The position numbers and the translations under genes are program-made. A stretch of 64,000 nt of DNA, taken from Salvelinus alpinus (lineage: Eukaryota; Chordata; Actinopteri; Salmoniformes; Salmonidae). Positions 1 through 35,600 of the stretch are shown piece by piece. Position 1 is the first letter of the stretch. Each line of letters opens with the position of its first letter. Location: NCBI RefSeq assembly GCF_045679555.1, contig NC_092091.1:92832190-92896189 (forward strand). The letters are read 5' to 3'. The notes beneath the pieces are model-generated. The model saw only the letters and a list, made by a program, of their open reading frames with translations. It had not been told where the DNA came from and did no database searches.

Positions 1-642
1 CTGGGGCGGTGTGTCACAGCATCATCGGACTGAGCTTGTTGTCATTGCAGGCAATCTCAACGCTGTGCGTTACAGGGAAGACATCCTCCTCCCTTATGTG
101 GTACCCTTACTGCAGGCTCATCCTGACATGACCCTCCAGCATGGCAATGCCACCAGCCTTACTGCTCGTTCTGTGCGTGATTTCCTGCAAGACAGGAATG
201 TTACTGTTCTGCCATGACCAGCGAAGAGCCCGGATCTCAATCCCATTGAGCACGTCTGGGATCTGTTGGATCAGAGAGTGAGGGCTAGGGCCATTCCCCC
301 CCAGAAATGTCCGGGAACTTGCAGGTGCCTTGGTAGAAGAGTGGGGTAACATCTCACAGCAAGAACTGGCAAATCTGGTGCAGTCCATGAGGAGGAGATG
401 CACTGCAGTACTTAATGCAGCTGGTGGCCACACCAGATACTGACTGTTACTTTTGATTTTGACCCCCCCTTTGTTCAGGGACACATTATTCCATTTATGT
501 TAGTCACATGTCTGTGGAACTTGTTCAGTTTATGTCTCAGTTGTTGAATATTATGTTCATACAAATATTTACACATGTTAAGTTTGCTGAAAATAAACGC
601 AGTTGACAGTGAGAGGACATTTATTTTTTTGCTGAGTTTAGT
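1..642 (+). pseudogene. Tc1-like transposon, 3' end with broken transposase
   Basis: The reading frame at 11-217 matches the C-terminal half of a Tc1/mariner (DDE) transposase. The frame breaks near 217, and the NPIEHVWD motif with the catalytic Glu continues in another frame around 238-265. The usual second catalytic Asp position reads Gly (LQHGNA). About 590-642 looks like the terminal inverted repeat, ending in TTTGCTGAGT. The element is cut by the window start, so its 5' half is not visible. It sits at the outer edge of the left palindrome arm. The frameshift and lost Asp make it inactive. Confidence 0.8.
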
Positions 643-1225
643 TTGTAGGCCAAACCGTTCAGACGCTACGTAACATTATGTGAGAAAAACGATTTTTGGG
701 ATGTCTCGTGGTCTGACAAACACCGCTCTAGCTCTGCCACCTTCCACCGCAGATGCCGAAGGGCGATATCGGCGGATGGTGTGGATTGAGACGCAGCCCA
801 TACAAAAAAATTTTTTCGATGGGGATTGTTTTATGTTAATTTGATTTCCGCGGGGGCGCGACCATTGTAGGCTAAGGGTTTTTAAATTCATAGATGGAGC
901 TATGGATGCTAGGACTGAACATACATGACATTAAATGACAATTTTAACCATGTTTTAAGGCTATGGTGTTTTTACAAACATTGGAGATAAAAAAGCTTAT
1001 ATTTTGGGTTCTGATGGAGGACAACAGTTGACCTGAGCTCATGAGACATTTATAAGTTAGATTCTTAAAAAATTATCAGTATATCATTCGTCTATAAGTC
1101 CAAAAATGGATGTAGCAACTAAGGATTCTAGCTTTAAAGACCCAATGCAGGCCTGTTTATATCAATATCAAATAATTTCTGGTTAACAATTAATGAAGTA
1201 CTTTGCTGTAATGGATTTCCTCCCA
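643..1225. repeat. Outer end of left palindrome arm, non-coding dispersed repeat
   Basis: This stretch recurs in inverted orientation at about 58040-58597, in the same order relative to the NLR genes. The text looks like a salmonid interspersed repeat (by recollection, not by search). No reading frame worth keeping was seen. It may contain upstream or 5' regulatory sequence for the left gene, but no promoter motif could be supported. Confidence 0.55.
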
Positions 1226-1745
1226 AAACGGGGCTGTTATGGAGTGAGGGGATCCAACCAGGTAGACTAGCTGTTGTTATGGAGTCAGGGGATCCAACCA
1301 GGTGGACTAGCTGTTGTTATGGAGTCAGGGGATCCAACCAGGTAGACTAGCTGTTGTTATGGAGTCAGGGGATCCAACCAGGTAGACGAGCTGTTGTTAT
1401 GGAGTCAGTGGATCCAACCAGGTGGTCTAGCTGTTGTTATGGAGTCAGGGGATCCAACCAGGTAGACTAGCTGTTGTTATGGAGTCAGGGGATCCAACCA
1501 GGTAGACTAGCTGTTGTTATGGAGTCAGGGGATCCAACCAGGTAGACTAGCTGTTGTTATGGAGTCAGGGGATCCAACCAGGTAGACTAGCTGTTGTTAT
1601 GAAGTCAGCTATTGGGAATCCAACCAGGTGGACTAGCTGTTGTTATGGAGTCAGGGGATCCAACCAGGTAGACTAGCTGTTGTTATGGAGTCAGGGGATC
1701 CAACCAGGTAGACTAGCTGTTGTTATGGAGTCAGCTAATGGGGAT
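1226..1745. repeat. 40-bp minisatellite
   Basis: About 12-13 head-to-tail copies of a 40-bp unit containing GGATCCAACCAGG and CTAGCTGTTGTTATGG. The copies are nearly identical, with a few single-base variants and one unit altered near 1600-1625. The corresponding right-arm position is replaced by mobile elements (55724-58039), so the array is seen only here. Confidence 0.9.
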
Positions 1746-1842
1746 CAAAGTCAAATCAAATGAACAACATATTGGACTGTGTATTTTTGAATACAATATG
1801 AAGTTTGATTTAACTCTTTGACCTCAGACAGTAAATGTGTTG

Positions 1843-3303
1843 TTAAACTTCGTATGGCTGGGGGCAGTATTGAGTAGCTTGGATGAATAAGGTGCCCAGA
1901 GTAAACTGCCTGCTACTCAGTCCCAGTTGCTAATATATGCATATTATTTGTCGATTTGGATAGAAAACACTCTGAAGTTTCTAAAACTGTTTGAATGATG
2001 TCTGTGAGTATAACAGAACTCATATGGCAAGCAAAAACCTGAGAAAAATCCAACCAGGAAGTGGGAAATCTGAGGTTTGTAGTTTTTCAACTCTTTGCCT
2101 ATCGAATATACAGTGGGATTTTGGTCATATTGCACTTCCTAAGGCTTCCACTAGATGTCAACAGTCTTTAGAACCTTGTTTGATGCTTCTACTGTGAAGG
2201 AGGGGGGAATGGGAGCTCATTGAGTAAGGGGTCTGGCAGAGTGCCACGAGCTCAGTCTCGCACGCTCCCGTGAGAGTTAGCTATGTTCCATTGTATTTCT
2301 ACAGACAAAGGAATTCTCCGGTTGGAACATTATTGAAGATTTATGATAAAAACATCCTAAACATTGATTCTATACTTCGTTTGACATGTTTCTACAAACT
2401 GTAATATGACTTTTCGTCTGAACTTTTGCCTGGACTTGCCCGCGCGTCGTGAGTTTGGATTGTGTACTTAACGTGCAAACAAAAAGGAGGTATTTGGACA
2501 TAAATGATGGACTTTATCGAACAAATCAAACATTTATTGTGGAACTGGGATTCCTGGGAGTGCATTCTGATGAAGATCATCAAAGGTAAGTGAACATTTA
2601 TAATGCTATTCTGACTTCTGTTGACTCCACAACATGGCGGATGGTTGTTTTGGTTGTTTTGGTCTCTGAGCGCTGTACTCAGATTATTGCATGGTGTGCT
2701 TTTTCCGTAAAGATTTTTTAAATCTGACACAGCGGTTGCATTAAGGAGAAGTTTATCTAAAGTTCAGTGCTTAACACTTGCATTTTCATCAACATTTATG
2801 ATGAGTATTTCTGTAAATTGATGTGGCTCTCTGCAAAATCACCGGATGTTTTGGAAGCAAAACATTACTGAACGTAACGCGCCAATGTAAACTGACATTT
2901 TTGGATTATAAAAATGAACTTTATCGAACAAAACATACATGTATTGTGTAACACGAAGTCCTATGAGTGTCATTGATGAAGATCATCAAAGGTTAGTGAT
3001 GAATTTTATCTCTATTTCTGCTTTTTGTGACTCCTTTCTTTGGCTGGAAAAATGGCTGTGTTTTTCTGTGACTAGGTGTAGACCTAACATAATCGTTTGG
3101 TGTGCTTTCGTCGTAAAGCCTTTTTGAAATCGGACACTGTGGTGGGATTAACAACAAGTTTATCTTTAAAATGGTGTAAAATACTTGTATGTCTGAGGAA
3201 TTTTAATTATGAGATTTCTGATGTTTTGAATTTGGCGCCCTGCACTTTCACTGGCTGTTGTCATATCGATCCCGTTAACGGGATCTCAGCCATAAGAAGC
3301 TAA
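1843..3303 (+). mobile_element. TTAA-bounded non-autonomous element, copy A
   Basis: This is a 1.46-kb non-coding unit with related ends (start TTAAACTTCGTATGGCTG; the end, read in reverse, gives CTTCTTATGGCTG) and a TTAA or near-TTAA at each boundary. The right arm keeps the empty site: its flanks are continuous around 55630-55665 with a single TTAA. TTAA targeting is typical of piggyBac-type transposons. No transposase is encoded, so the class is inferred. It lies just upstream of exon 1 of the left gene. Confidence 0.65.
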
Positions 3304-3384
3304 TGGTTCTTCAACAATGTTCAGAAATATTGACTGTTCTGTTATTTCTTATTGTAGCTGAGTGAGTTGTGACTTGCATCTAAC

Positions 3385-26037
<22,653 letters not shown>

Positions 26038-26044
<7 letters not shown>

Positions 26045-26205
26045 TCTGAAGATGCTGAGGGCTGTCTCCTAGTCTGTGGACAAAGACACTTCTCCACCTA
26101 ATCTGAAGATGCTGAGGCCTGTCTCCTAGTCTGTGGACAAAGACACTTCTTCACCTAATCTGAAGATGCTGAGGCCTGTCTCCTAGTCTGTGGACAAAGA
26201 CACCT
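26038..26205 (+). CDS. Left gene exon 21: stop codon and 58-bp repeats in the 3' UTR
   Basis: The acceptor CTGTAG joins C ACC TAA, adding Ser-Thr and the stop at 26042-26044. The rest of this stretch is 3' UTR: three tandem copies of a 58-bp unit that each start CACCTAATCTGAAGATGCTG. The right gene has the same terminal exon with two units. Confidence 0.7.
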
Positions 26206-29200
26206 ACATGATTGTAAGGGAAGAACCCCCTGAAATGGACAAAAATGAATGGGAACATATTGGCACTGTACGAAACATATACACAGTGTCCAATACCACT
26301 CAAATGTTCGGCATTTCATTCAAAGTTTATGGCAAATGTCATATGGCAGATGGCAAGTGTCATACAGCAAAAATCCAAAAGATGGCGAGCGCACTCCACC
26401 GTAGGTTTTCATATTGCAAATGCACATCAAGTTAAGACCCAATAGTCAAATTTGAAAAATGTGGGAAAAAAAATCAAAGACGTATCACCCCCCTAAAAAA
26501 CTGCTTTCTGGACAGTTTTTCAAATATCTTTAGATTTTTTTTGTCGATTATACATGTATATGATCTGTATAAACATACTTTTGTCATATTTTATTGTCAT
26601 AATAAAATATAATCATAATAAATAAAACAATTTTACTTGTCCATAAGGCATATGTTTTGTCCATTCGCAATATGATTTCATAGGTGGTCAAAAGTCAGTC
26701 AAAAGTCAGTGAACCATTGCCAAATGCAATAAGAAGTGTCCAAATGCAATATGAAAGTATTGAAAGTGCCCTATCAGGATGTTATGTCCATTTGCCTGTA
26801 TGATCATAGGAAGTCGGTTTCCAAACCCAAAAGTCAGTGAACCATGTCCAAATGGCATTTATACTGCCCAAATTATATATAGCACTATGTTAAGCCATGA
26901 ATCAACCTAGATGGTCTATTTGTCATGTATGATGAGGGAGAAGTGGGACTCTGTTGTTTTTTAATGATTTCTTGAAAAACGTCCAAAATGACCACCCCTA
27001 TTGGATGGGCATGAGTGGGGGGGTGCTCCCTACCCAACTGTGGATCCCTTGCACCCCCTAAAGGCATTAAAAACCATTTAAAAAATGTGCTCTTGGTAAC
27101 CCGTTCCAATCACCAGGCACACGGCTGTCCATTTGCAATATGTTTCAATGGGCATTTACCATCACGAATTTGACATAATCAAAAATACTGCAGGAATGCG
27201 AAATTGACTGGCCCGATGAACTCGGGATGGTCGGGCAGTGATTCTGGTTCCTCTCCATCGCTCGTTGGTGTTGATTTCATAATGTCAATTTGGTGATGGT
27301 ATATCAGTTTTTAAACATTTTGCAAATGGACACAAGTCAGCCAGAAAGTCACCGTCCATCAGTCAATTAGATATCATTCTGAAACCAAACTGATACAAAC
27401 TGACACCACATCCACTTTTTCCAACTCGTTTAGAAGCTAACTATCACATATTTTAGAGCAGTCCCAAAATTCACAGCTCCTTCTGTTTAAAGCATAATAA
27501 AAACATAAAACACGTAGTTACGTTTTAGCTGCGGATCCAGTTCTGACATTATGTGTAGGCCTAGCTGAGGTGACCCCGAAACCCAAGTTTTGTCTCAAAA
27601 GGTCATTTGGATTCCGAGCAACGACCTTAATTGGTGCTGAAATTCCACTTTTTCCGGGAGTTGCTACGTGGTCCTTGAATTAGCTATCGGACAGAAACGT
27701 TGGTGTCTGTCTCAATGGGCCGAGGTGGTTTCAATGCACCTAGTCTTGCGACTCTGGGACTTTTCTAAATATCATCATTTTCATAATGGTCAAAATGAAT
27801 TGAAGTTATTGCAAATGTACGAGGCAGTTTCTCGGTCTGAGAACCTTCTAGAGCCACATAACTCACTGTGCACTATCATCTTGAGCTCTAGAAGAGGTTT
27901 CTAAAGTTCCAGAGCTCTAGGACTGACGGTTCTTTGATAGTTTGAATGAAGGTAACTATTGCAGGCTCTGTGTGTCTCTAAGCCCCACACTGTGTCACTC
28001 CGTCCTAGCTGTGTGTGTGTGTGTGAGCTTTTCTTGGAAAACTGATTGGAGAAATTATTGATTTACAGTTCATGAGGGTTACCTAGTCACACATATGAAG
28101 TTTTTAAATTATATATCGAAAAAGCCCCTATGACCCCAATTTAAGGAACTTCCGGTTGACACAGGAAGCTGAAAGTGAACACATATCCTCCTTGGGGTAG
28201 GTTCTTACAGAATGTTGAGTCGTAAGTCTTTACGTTAAGAACTGACTTATTTACAGAGGGTTGAATGATTGAGTATTATTTCAGAAAACCCACCTTAACG
28301 GATTCGTTTGGACACGCCGCAACTGGATCTGTAACTTTTTTTGGGGAAAAAACACATTTCTTTGAGCATCACCAATTGTATGATTTCTCTTAAATTACGA
28401 TAGATAAATGTCTGGTTCTTTTTTTCCTGACACCGTAGGTTCATGTACTTTGACGTGAAGTGGTCAAAATAGCGCTCTATTTGGGCTAACTGCCCATTAT
28501 GCCAAACCTATGCTCACCAAGTTTCGTCTTCAAAGTCTTTTCCGTTTAGGAGAAATGGCCATGTAGTGATTGGTGATGTTTTGTACATTTGCAATATGAT
28601 TACATTCGCCACCTGGTGGTATTTACCGGGACAGCGGAAAAATTACCAAAATTTGAAAATTTTATAAAACGGAAACCGAATGTCCAAGAGACTTCGTTCG
28701 ATGACTTCCCGGGAAGATCTGGCACCGGTGCAGGGCCCGCCGGCGTTGGCGAAGTTTAGAAACATTCGCAGACTTCTAGTAAAGGATTTGCAATATGGAG
28801 TTTCTCATCAATCATACAGAAAATGCCAAAAAGTGCCCTTCATGTATATAAGGGAAAATATGTATGGTATTCTTTTAACAAATTCTGTGTTTTATTCATG
28901 TGCTGTTCTATAAACTAATGTGTGTTCATCAAGTTTCCGACTGTACAAATCCTCACTATCAGTAGCTGTAATTTGGTAGCAAGCCCAGATGATGTTTTGA
29001 GAACGAGATATCTCAGTTTCAAGGTCTCAGCTTAGAGAGAAGAAGACTGGTGAGGTGTTGGTCTGTCAAATGCCATGAACCAGTATTGTTCGGTCACATG
29101 AATGGAACAAAACGGTAATGATTTATTAATTATGTTAAATCATGCAAATATTACTTGTCTGTGTATAGCCGTATATAAGACAACTGCTGGGTCTGGCCAG

Positions 29201-29325
29201 GGAGATCTCCTGATTGACATGTGTACTATGGTACATTGAGTTGGGTCTGACCAGGGAGAGATCCTGATTGGTTGGAACCTCTCCAGCTCGATGACAATAA
29301 ACACGGATTTATTTAAGATTGACTT
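26206..29325. repeat. Inner palindrome arm, left: non-coding 3.1 kb
   Basis: Matches the reverse complement of about 31685-35600. No reading frame beyond about 80 codons and no gene signature was found. The motif CATTTGCAATATG and its reverse or close variants recur many times (for example near 26410, 26668, 26745, 27130, 28583). A GC-rich block at 28725-28755 (CCGGTGCAGGGCCCGCCGGC) stands out from the A/T-rich surroundings. I recall similar text as high-copy in fish genomes but cannot classify it. Confidence 0.6.
26601..26626 (+). promoter_or_regulatory. Candidate polyadenylation signals, left gene
   Basis: Two AATAAA hexamers lie in an A/T-rich stretch about 560-580 nt after the stop of the left gene. 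Position and hexamer fit a 3' end, but no other evidence is visible. Confidence 0.3.
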
Positions 29326-29726
29326 CGAGTGTCTCTGTGTGGAAGAATTTCCACGACATGATTTTGAAAACTCAATTAAGGGAATGAACTGGAATGATCT
29401 CTTGTTTATACAGATGGGGCAGCTGATGGTCAGGCTAGTCAAAGATACACACCACCACGTTGACATGTTGACCAAAGACCTTCCTTAGATTCTTTAGGGG
29501 ATTACAACTCACCCTGTCTGAAGGAAGTGAGGAAATGGACTCACTAAAGGGGATAGCTGAGAGGGCAGAGAAGGCACGTGACCTCACCGACATGGTGTTG
29601 AGAAAAGGAACTGAGTCAAGTTCCAGGATGATCAACCTTCTTGGTGAGCTGGACCAATGTCTTACGAAAGGTCCAACCACACAGCCTCTCTCCTTCTGCA
29701 GCCTCCTGGAAGTGTGGATCTTCTAG
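29291..29726 (+). pseudogene. CARD-like fragment with frameshift in the palindrome spacer
   Basis: The frame at 29291-29488 ends at TAG. Shifting frame near 29480 continues into 29535-29726, where AERAEKARDLTDMVLRKGTE and SSSRMINLLGELDQCL closely resemble the last helices of fish CARDs (the KARxLID and ...MIxxL pattern). It is unrelated in sequence to the CARD exons of the two flanking genes. TTTATACAG before ATGGGGCAG (29415) could be an acceptor. It is probably a broken relic of another CARD gene; an active gene with an unseen intron cannot be excluded. Confidence 0.45.
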
Positions 29727-29912
29727 CAGGAGGGTCAGTTAGTCCTCCACTAGGTACCTAGCTGGACCTCTATCTAGCAGGAGGGTCAGTTAGTCCTACA
29801 CTAGGTACCTAGCTGGACCCCTATCTAGCAGGAGGGTCAGTCAGTCCTACACTAGGTACCTAGCTGGACCCCTAACTAGCAGGAGGGTCAGTCAGTCCTA
29901 CACACATTCAAC
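29723..29912. repeat. 51-bp minisatellite in the spacer
   Basis: Almost four copies of a 51-bp unit with CTAGCAGGAGGGTCAGTTAG. It follows the CARD-like fragment directly and is not mirrored in the other arm. Confidence 0.9.
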
Positions 29913-30345
29913 ATAAATGTATTTTATGAATATATTGTACAGTGTTGGCCTGTTAAAGGTTCATGAGAGAGACTGAATATCAACACAACCACCTCAGTCT
30001 ATCAGCAGTTTTCTCATTGAGAGCCTCACGTCTGGAACACATTGAGCATGGACAGACATAAGGAGACATTTTTTTTTAAATGTTTGTTTAATTAAAATGT
30101 TTATCTACCTGCCCAGGGACTACATTTGAAAACTAGCTAGCTGGCTAAATCTGGTACATTTACAGAAATGTTGATTGGTGTGCAGAATCCCTGTCAAATA
30201 CATGCAATACATTCAGTGTGTGTCTTTGTTTAAACTGTGTATGTGAGTTGGTCTCTGATTACTGTGATTTGTTCTATGTAACGTCATATACTATATATTC
30301 TAAATCAGTCTGTTTTGGGGCTGCAGAATCATTGTATATCATTGG
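29913..30345. other. Spacer DNA without gene
   Basis: A/T-rich sequence with no reading frame, repeat array or transposon end that I can support. Confidence 0.5.
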
Positions 30346-30650
30346 TTACCCATCCTATCATGTGACCACACAGATGTGACTGTCTAGCTCAGCAGTTCCC
30401 ATCCTATCATGTGACCACACAGATGTGACTGACTATCTCAGTGGTTCCCATCCTATCATGTTACCACACAGATGTGACTGTCTATCTCAGCAGTTCCCAT
30501 CCTATCATGTTACCTCACAGATGTGACTGTCTATCTAAGTGGTTCCCATGCTATTAGGTTACCTCACAGATGTGGCTGTCTATCTCAGCGGTTCCCATCC
30601 TATCATGTTACCTCACAGATATGACTGTCTATATCAGCAATTCCCATCCT
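30346..30650. repeat. 49-bp tandem repeat in the spacer
   Basis: Six copies of a unit of about 49 bp containing CCCATCCTATCATGTGACC and ACAGATGTGACTGTCTATCT, with moderate divergence. Confidence 0.85.
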
Positions 30651-30994
30651 TTCCCATTTTGGAGACCATCAAATCACCGTCAAAAGCTCTTGAGGACCAC
30701 CATTCACCATTCACAGAGTCGCTGATATTTTTCCACATCAAATATGTTGATGGTTAAATTCTATCAATACATGTAAATGTAACAAGGCCTGTAAAGGTCT
30801 ATTATTATCATAAACTATTTGCATTGTGAAAAGAAATGTAAACTTGCTTATAATACCATTAATACTCCTAACTGTTATTATTGTTATTTTTTAAATGTAA
30901 CTGCACGTTTACTTGTTAGAATCTTAACTTATAGGCTAAATACTGGTATTAAGTGTATGAAGACTTTACATGACATAAATATCAACCAATAAAC

Positions 30995-31310
30995 CTACAT
31001 TCTGCTGTGTGTTATAAACCAGATCAGCTGTCTGTTCACCTGTTACATTCTGCTGTATGTTATAAACCAGATCAGCTGTCTGTTCACCTGTTACATTCTG
31101 CTGTGTGTTATAAACCAGATCAGCTGTATGTTCACCTGTTACATTCTGCTGTATGTTATAAACCAGATCAGCTGTCTGTTCACCTGTTACATTCTGCTGT
31201 ATGTTATAAACCAGATCAGCTGTCTGTTCACCTGTTACATTCTGCTGTGTGTTATAAACCAGATCAGCTGTCTGTTCACCTGTTTCATTCTGCTGTATGT
31301 TATAAACATC
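30995..31310. repeat. 48-bp minisatellite in the spacer
   Basis: About 6.5 copies of a 48-bp unit with TTATAAACCAGATCAGCTGT. The period is a multiple of three, so frames stay open on both strands (120 and 107 codons); these are not genes. Confidence 0.92.
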
Positions 31311-31684
31311 GCACCATTTTATCTGCATAAACTTTAAATAATTGCCTATCTAATAGGCCCAATTAAATGAGAAATGCGCATGGTAATTTGTTGTATGGTA
31401 CATCGGGAATATGAACTCATCATGACCACAAAAGGTGAGGAATTTATTATGCAATGATTACGATAAAGTTTTATGTTTATAAATTAAATTGTCTTTGCAA
31501 GAAATTTCACATTACAATATTCAGACGTAGCCTACAAACTTTCAATGGAAAAGGTGAATGATCTGTTCTGACTTTAAACTGCGCATCTGATCGGATCACA
31601 TAGATCAAAATAGGATGTTTGAAATACCGTAGCTTATCTATTTACTACTGTGAAGTGGGTCCAATTAAATGAGAGATGGTTCCT
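31311..31684. other. Spacer DNA without gene, right part
   Basis: No gene or repeat array is supported. Homology to the left arm starts at about 31685, where the sequence reverse-matches 29200-29325. Confidence 0.45.
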
Positions 31685-34600
31685 TGTCAATCTTAAATTA
31701 ATCATTGTTTATTGTCAGTGAGCTGAAGTGGTTCCAACCAATCAGGATCTCTCCCTGGTCAGACCCAACTCAATGTGCCATAGTACACATGTCAATCAGG
31801 AGCTCTCCCTAGTCAGACCCAACTCAATGTACCATAGTACACGTCAATCAGGATCTCTCCCTGGTCAGATCCAGCAGTTGTCTTATATACGGCCATACAC
31901 AGACAAGTTATATTTGCATGATTTAGCATAATTAATTAATCATTACCGTTTTGTTCCATTCATGTGACCGACCAATACTGGTTCATAGCATTTGACAGAC
32001 CAACACCTCACCAGTCTTCTTCTCTCTAAGATGAGACCTTGAAACTGAGATATCTCGTTCTCAAAACATCATATGGGCTTGCTGATAGTGAGGATTTGTA
32101 CAGTCAGCCACTTGATGAACACAAATTGGTTTATAGAACAGCACATGAATAAAATACAGAATTTGTTAAAAGAATAGCAAACATAATTTCCCTTACATAC
32201 CTGAAGGGCACTTTTTGGCATTTTCTGTATGATCGATGAGAAACTCCATATTGTTAATGTACGGTCCTTTACTAGACGTCCGCGAATGTTTCTAAACTTC
32301 GCCAACGCCGGCGGGCCGTGCACCGGGGCCAGATCTTCCCGGGAAGTCATCTAACGAAGTCCCTCGGACATTCGGTTTCCATTTTATAAAATGTTCAAAT
32401 TTTGGTCATTTTTCCGCTGTCCCGGTAAATACCACCAGATGGCGAATATTTCAAATGTACAAAACATCACCAATCACGACATGGCCATTTCTCCTAAACG
32501 GAAAAGACTTCGAAGATGAAACTTGGTGAGTATAGGTTTGGCATAATGGGCAGTTAGCCCCGAACAAGATGGCGCCGAGGCCTCAACGCTTTTTGAGTTA
32601 AGGCCATTTTTCTGGGATTAAAGGTCAAAAATGAAAATAGAGCACTAATTTGACCGCTTCACGTCAAAGTACATGAATCTACGGTGTCAGGAAAAAAAGA
32701 ACCAGACATTTATCTATTGTAATTTAAGAGAAATCGTACAATGGGTGATGCTCAAACAAATGTGATTTGTTCCCCCAAAAAGTTACAGATCCAGTTGCGG
32801 CGTGTTCAGACGAATCCTTTAAGGTGGGTTTCGGAACTCTACGTGATTTCTGTGATTTTCTGAAATAACACTCAATCATTCAACCCTCTGTAAATAAGTC
32901 AGTTCTTAATGTAAAGACTTACAACTCAACATTCTGTAAGAGCCTACCCCAAAAAGGATATGTGTTCACTTTCAGCTTCCTGTGTCAACCGGAAGTGCCT
33001 TAAATTGGGGTCATTGATGCTGTTTCGAAGGGTTAAAAAGTTCAGATCATTTCAAAACTTCATATGTGTGACTAGGTAACCCTCATGAACTGTAAATCAA
33101 TCATTTCTCCCATCAGATTTCCAAGAAAAGCTCACACACACACACACACAGCTAGGATGGAGTGACATAGAGTGGGGCTTAGAGACATACAGAGCCTGCA
33201 ATAGTTACCTTAATTCGAACTATCAAAGAACAGTCAGACCTAGAGCTCTGGAACTTTAGAAACCTGTTCTAGAGCTCAAGATGATAGTGCACGGGGAGTT
33301 ATGTGGCTCTAGAAGGTTCTCAGACCGAGAAACAGCCTTGTAACATTTGCAATAACTTCAATTCATTTTGACCATTATGAAAATGATGACATTTAGAAAA
33401 GTCCCAGAGTCGCAAGATTAGGTGCATTGAAACCGCCTCGGCCCATAGAGACGGACCCCAACGTTTCCGTCCGATAGCTAATTCAAGGACCCCGTAGCAA
33501 CGCCCGGAAAATGTGTATTTTCAGCACCAATTAAGATCGATGCTCGGGCTTCAAATGACCTATCGAGACGAAACTTGGGATTCAGCTAGGCCTACACATA
33601 ATGTCAGAACTGGACCCGCAGCTAGAACGTAACTACGTGATTTATGCTTTTATTATGCTTTAAACAAAAAGAGCTGTGAATTTTAGGCCTGCTCTAAAAT
33701 ATGTGATAGTTGGCTTCTAAACGAGTTGGAAAAAGTGGGTGTGGTGTCAGTTTGTATCAGTTTGTTTTCAGAATGATATCTAATTGACTGATGGACGGTG
33801 ATTATCTGGCTGACTTGTGTCCATTTGCAATACGTTTAAACCGTGATAGACCATCACCAAATTGACATTCTGAAATCAACACCAACGAGCGATGGAGAGG
33901 AACCACTATCACTGCCCGGCAATCCCGAGTTCATCGGGCCAGTCAATTTTGCATTTCTGTAGTATTTTTGAGCATGTCATATTCGTGATGGTAAATGCCC
34001 ATTGAAACTTATTGCAAATGGACAGCCGTGCGTCTGGTGATTGGAACGGGTTACCAAGAGCACATTTTTTTAATTGTTTTTAATGCCTTTAGAAGGGGTG
34101 CAAGGGGTCCACGGTTGGGTAGGGAGCACCCCCACCCGTGCCCATCCAACAGGGGTCGTGCCTGGTCATTTTGGACGTTTTCAAGAAATCGTAAAAAAAT
34201 GACAGAGTCCAACTTCTCTCATGTCATCATCGAGCGATGGAGAGGAACCACTATCACTGCCCGGCTATCCCGAGTTCATCAGGACAGTCAATTTAGCAAT
34301 TCTGCAGTATTTTTGAGCATGTCATATTCGTGAAGGTAAATGCCCAATTAAACATATTGCAAATGAACAGTACATTTGCAAAAAGATTCAACAGTGAAAA
34401 AACATAACCAAATGGACATGATGAAATCAACACCAACGAGCGATGGAGAGGAACCACTATCACTGCCCGGCCATCCCGAGTTCATCTGGCCAGTCTTTTT
34501 TGCATTTCTGCAGGAGTTTTGAGCACGTCAAATTTGTGATGGTAAACGCCCATTGAAACATATTGCAAATGGACAGCCGTGCACCTGTTGTATGGAATGG

Positions 34601-35600
34601 GTTACCAGGAACATATTTTTAAAATGGTTTTTAATGCTTTTAGGGGGGAGCAAGGGGTCTACGGTTGGGTTGGGAGCACCCCCCACCGGTGCCCATCCAA
34701 AAGGGTCATTTTGGACATTTTTCAAAAAATCGTTAAAAAACAACAGAGTCCCAGTTCTCCCTCATCATACATGACAAATAGACCATCTAGGTTGATTCAT
34801 GGCTTAACATAGTGCTATATATCGTTTGGGCAGTATAAATGCCATTTGGACATGGTTCACTGACTTTTGGGTTTGGAAACCGACTTCCTATGATCGTACA
34901 TGGCAAATGGACATAACATCCTGATTTGGCACTTTCAATACTTTCATATTGCATTTGGACATTTCTTATGGCATTTGGCAATGGTTCACTGACTTTTGCT
35001 TCGACTTTTGTCTTCCTATGAAATCATATTGCAAATGGACAAAACATCCTGATTTGGCACATTCAATACTTTCATATTGAATTTGGACATTTCTTATGGC
35101 ATTTGGCAATGGTTCACTGACTTTTGCTTCGACTTTTGACTTCCTATGAAATCATATTGCAAATGGACAAAACATATGCCTTATGGACAAGTAAAAAAAA
35201 TAGATATATATGAGAATAAAATATGACGAAAGTATGTTCATGAAAATGTTATACATGTATAATTGACAAGAAAAAAAAAATCTAAAGAATTTTGACAAAC
35301 CGTCCGTAAAGCTTTTTTTTAGGGGGTGATACATTATTTATTTTTTTATCTAATTTTCTAAATTTGACTCTTGGGTCTTGACTTGATATGCATTTGCAAT
35401 ATGAAAATCTACGGTGGAGAGCGCTCGCCATCTTTTGGATTTTGGCTGTGTGACACTTGGCATTTGCCTTATGACATTTGCCATAAGCTTTGAATGAAAT
35501 GCCATACATTTGAGTGGTATTGGACACCGTGCATATGTTTCGTACAGTGCCAATATGTTCCCATTAATTTGTGTCCATTTCAGGGGGGTCTTCATTTACA
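31685..35600. repeat. Inner palindrome arm, right: non-coding 3.9 kb
   Basis: Inverted partner of 26206-29325, longer by about 0.8 kb. The extra length comes from internal duplications: the block CGAGCGATGGAGAGGAACCA occurs at about 33888, 34231 and 34438 but once in the left arm, and the block around 34880-35000 is repeated at 35000-35170. About 90 bp near 32565-32650 are also absent from the left arm. No coding frame is supported. Confidence 0.6.
35334..35346 (-). promoter_or_regulatory. Candidate polyadenylation signal, right gene
   Basis: On the minus strand the stretch reads AAATAAAT, about 370 nt after the right stop. Weak evidence only. Confidence 0.22.

Noticed and set aside
1226-1745. 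Array considered as a CRISPR-like repeat
   Set aside because: Units are directly adjacent without unique spacers, and the genome is that of a vertebrate; it is a minisatellite.
26885-29113. Short frames in the inner arms (for example 26885-27109 and 28680-28913)
   Set aside because: All under about 80 codons, not conserved in frame between the arms, and without domain features.
30966-31330. Opposite frames of 120 and 107 codons in the spacer
   Set aside because: Created by the 48-bp minisatellite; no other coding support.
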